The position numbers were made by a program, and so were the translations under genes. This document shows, in pieces, positions 62,908 through 64,000 of a DNA stretch of 64,000 bases; within the stretch, counting starts at the first letter, position 1; every line of letters begins with the position of its first letter. This DNA is from Spirochaetia bacterium. Its GTDB lineage: Bacteria > Spirochaetota > UBA4802 > UBA5550. Under the pieces are notes generated by a model. That model did not search any database. It was not told the origin of the DNA and was given only the letters and a program-made list of their open reading frames with translations. The stretch spans positions 186,001 to 250,000 of the forward strand of contig VFJS01000002.1 in assembly GCA_009885955.1 (NCBI GenBank), in the 5' to 3' direction.

Positions 62908-64000
62908 CTTCTCCTGTCCCGCCTGGTTTTTTTTCTTTTTACTCCGCCCTCTGTCGGCATATTATCATCCCTGTCTTTTCCTGAAATCTGCCTGGCTGTA
63001 TTGTAAACCGGGATACCGCCTGAGCCGAATTGTTCAACCTCGGCATGGAGCTCATTTCCAACGGCCTTATGCTCATATTCCGGTGAATCCACAACCCTTT
63101 CGATCTGCACCTTCATCATGTATTCAAGTATATCCTGTTTTAATAAATGCATCATCTCTTTGAACAGCCTGAATCCCTGGATTTTATATTCTACAAGAGG
63201 GTTCTTCTCCCCGTATCCCAAGGTCCATATTCCATCCCGGAGCTGGTCCATGGCAAGAAGATGCTCCCTCCACTTATTGTCAATAACCTGCAGTGAAATG
63301 AGCCTTTCCAGAACCCTCATATCGCCGGGACTGGTATCATTTTCTTTCTTCAGATAGGATTCATTGAACCTCATACCAAGTTCAATTATGAATTCATTGA
63401 TGGAAAGATTTGATGGATCAACCTGTTCATAATCAAGGTTCACGGTAAATTTCATCCCCATCCAGCTTTTAATCCCTTCAAGGTTCCATTCCTCGTGGTG
63501 CCCGGCGCCGCCGGTAAAATATTCAATCTCTGATTTTATCACATCATCAATATAACCTTTGATTTTTTGTGATATATCTTCTCCTTCAAGAATTTCGTTT
63601 CTTTCAGAATAAATGAATTCCCTCTGGGAATTCATAACGTCGTCGTATTCGAGAAGGTGTTTCCGTATTTCGAAGTTTCTCCCTTCTACCCTTTTCTGAG
63701 CGCCTGCAATTGCCTTGGATACCATGGGGCTCTCAATCTCCTGCCCCTCGTCCATCCCGAGCCTCTGCATGATGGCTGATATCCTGTCAGAGGCAAAGAG
63801 CCTCATAAGGTCATCCTCAAGGGAGAGATAAAACCGTGATGAGCCGGGATCCCCCTGCCTTCCGGAACGTCCCCTGAGCTGGTTGTCAATCCTTCGCGCC
63901 TCATGCCTCTCAGTGCCGAGTATGTGGAGGCCGCCTGCATCGACCACCTTATTATGGTTTGCAAGCCATTCGGAGCCGTTTCTTATTATGGCCCTGGCCT
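62904..64000 (-). CDS. secA: Protein translocase ATPase SecA, 3' part (5' end outside window)
   Basis: The motor that drives preproteins through SecYEG. The 365 codons visible are the C-terminal part of SecA. They include NHNKVVDAGGLHILGTERHE, RRIDNQLRGRSGRQGDPG, SRFYLSLEDDLMRLFASD, LLEYDDVMNSQREFIYSERNEIL (helical wing domain), and MDQLRDGIWTLGYGEKNPLVEYKIQGFRLF near the end. The tail is basic (KRKKTRRDRRR), with no CxCxxxxxxxxCH zinc/SecB-binding motif. The gene starts beyond base 64000 and its stop overlaps the phosphomutase start by four bases, so the two are coupled. Frame continues open at the edge. Confidence 0.96.
   Translation of the reverse strand, partial: ARAIIRNGSEWLANHNKVVDAGGLHILGTERHEARRIDNQLRGRSGRQGDPGSSRFYLSLEDDLMRLFASDRISAIMQRLGMDEGQEIESPMVSKAIAGAQKRVEGRNFEIRKHLLEYDDVMNSQREFIYSERNEILEGEDISQKIKGYIDDVIKSEIEYFTGGAGHHEEWNLEGIKSWMGMKFTVNLDYEQVDPSNLSINEFIIELGMRFNESYLKKENDTSPGDMRVLERLISLQVIDNKWREHLLAMDQLRDGIWTLGYGEKNPLVEYKIQGFRLFKEMMHLLKQDILEYMMKVQIERVVDSPEYEHKAVGNELHAEVEQFGSGGIPVYNTARQISGKDRDDNMPTEGGVKRKKTRRDRRR

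Overview
The window is a dense, AT-rich bacterial chromosome segment made almost entirely of housekeeping genes, with a few accessory pieces. Many genes start with TTG or GTG. The cell envelope is Gram-negative: there is a TolC-type outer-membrane channel with its adaptor, an OmpA-like C-terminal protein, a predicted outer-membrane barrel, a CsgG/FlgO-type protein and SecA. A chemotaxis cluster implies motility, and a four-subunit, ferredoxin-linked 2-oxoacid oxidoreductase implies anaerobic or microaerophilic metabolism. My best guess is a deep-branching spirochaete (Spirochaetota). This rests on general resemblance of gene content, not on a marker I can prove here. No phage, insertion sequence, CRISPR array or defence island was seen.

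Layout. 0-0.4 kb: start of a CsgG-like gene (minus strand). 0.6-10.9 kb (plus): aspS, phoH, a PgpH-like 7TM-HD phosphodiesterase, ybeY, tilS, ftsH and an acidic protein of unknown function. 10.9-14.2 kb (minus): tRNA-Thr and tRNA-Tyr, an E1-like ThiF/MoeB protein, a small membrane protein and recG. 14.5-17.7 kb (plus): a tolC/macA/ABC-ATPase transport operon with no permease gene. 17.9-25.4 kb (plus): a Xer recombinase, a SpoIID-like protein, a frameshifted queA, a NIF3 protein, a zinc-ribbon coiled-coil protein, an RNase H-fold protein with altered catalytic residues, and recJ. 25.4-30.4 kb: an OmpA-like pair, a STAS protein, ispF, small unknowns and a CapA-like protein. 30.4-34.0 kb (minus): M48 protease, HEAT-repeat protein and asnS. 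34.4-39.9 kb: ilvD, a decayed EndoQ-like PHP gene, a HTH-cupin regulator and the oxidoreductase operon. 40-42.4 kb: an HD protein, a zinc-ribbon membrane protein and scpA. 42.5-48 kb (minus): cheW-cheA-cheB-cheY. 48.4-53.4 kb (minus): an ECF sigma factor with a FecR/PQQ-propeller partner, zapA with an Asp-rich coiled-coil protein, and a barrel protein. 53.5-57 kb (minus): tRNA-Val, thrS, infC, rpmI, rplT. 57.4-61.5 kb (plus): ribH, nusB, a TPR protein and dgt. 61.5-64 kb (minus): the 3' part of secA, then a phosphoglucosamine-mutase-like gene.

The most interesting item is the CheA at 44130-47393. After the usual HPt, ATPase and CheW-like domains it carries a C-terminal CheC-like phosphatase domain with one apparently intact and one eroded active site. 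The kinase and the probable phosphatase of the response regulator are therefore one polypeptide. Other points worth checking: queA split at a run of ten A's; the EndoQ remnant; infC with an in-frame AUU placed at ideal distance from a Shine-Dalgarno; the ECF sigma/FecR-PQQ pair; the exporter lacking a permease; the tRNA-Val with C33; and the zapA-linked poly-Asp protein. I did not find a clearly new multi-gene system.
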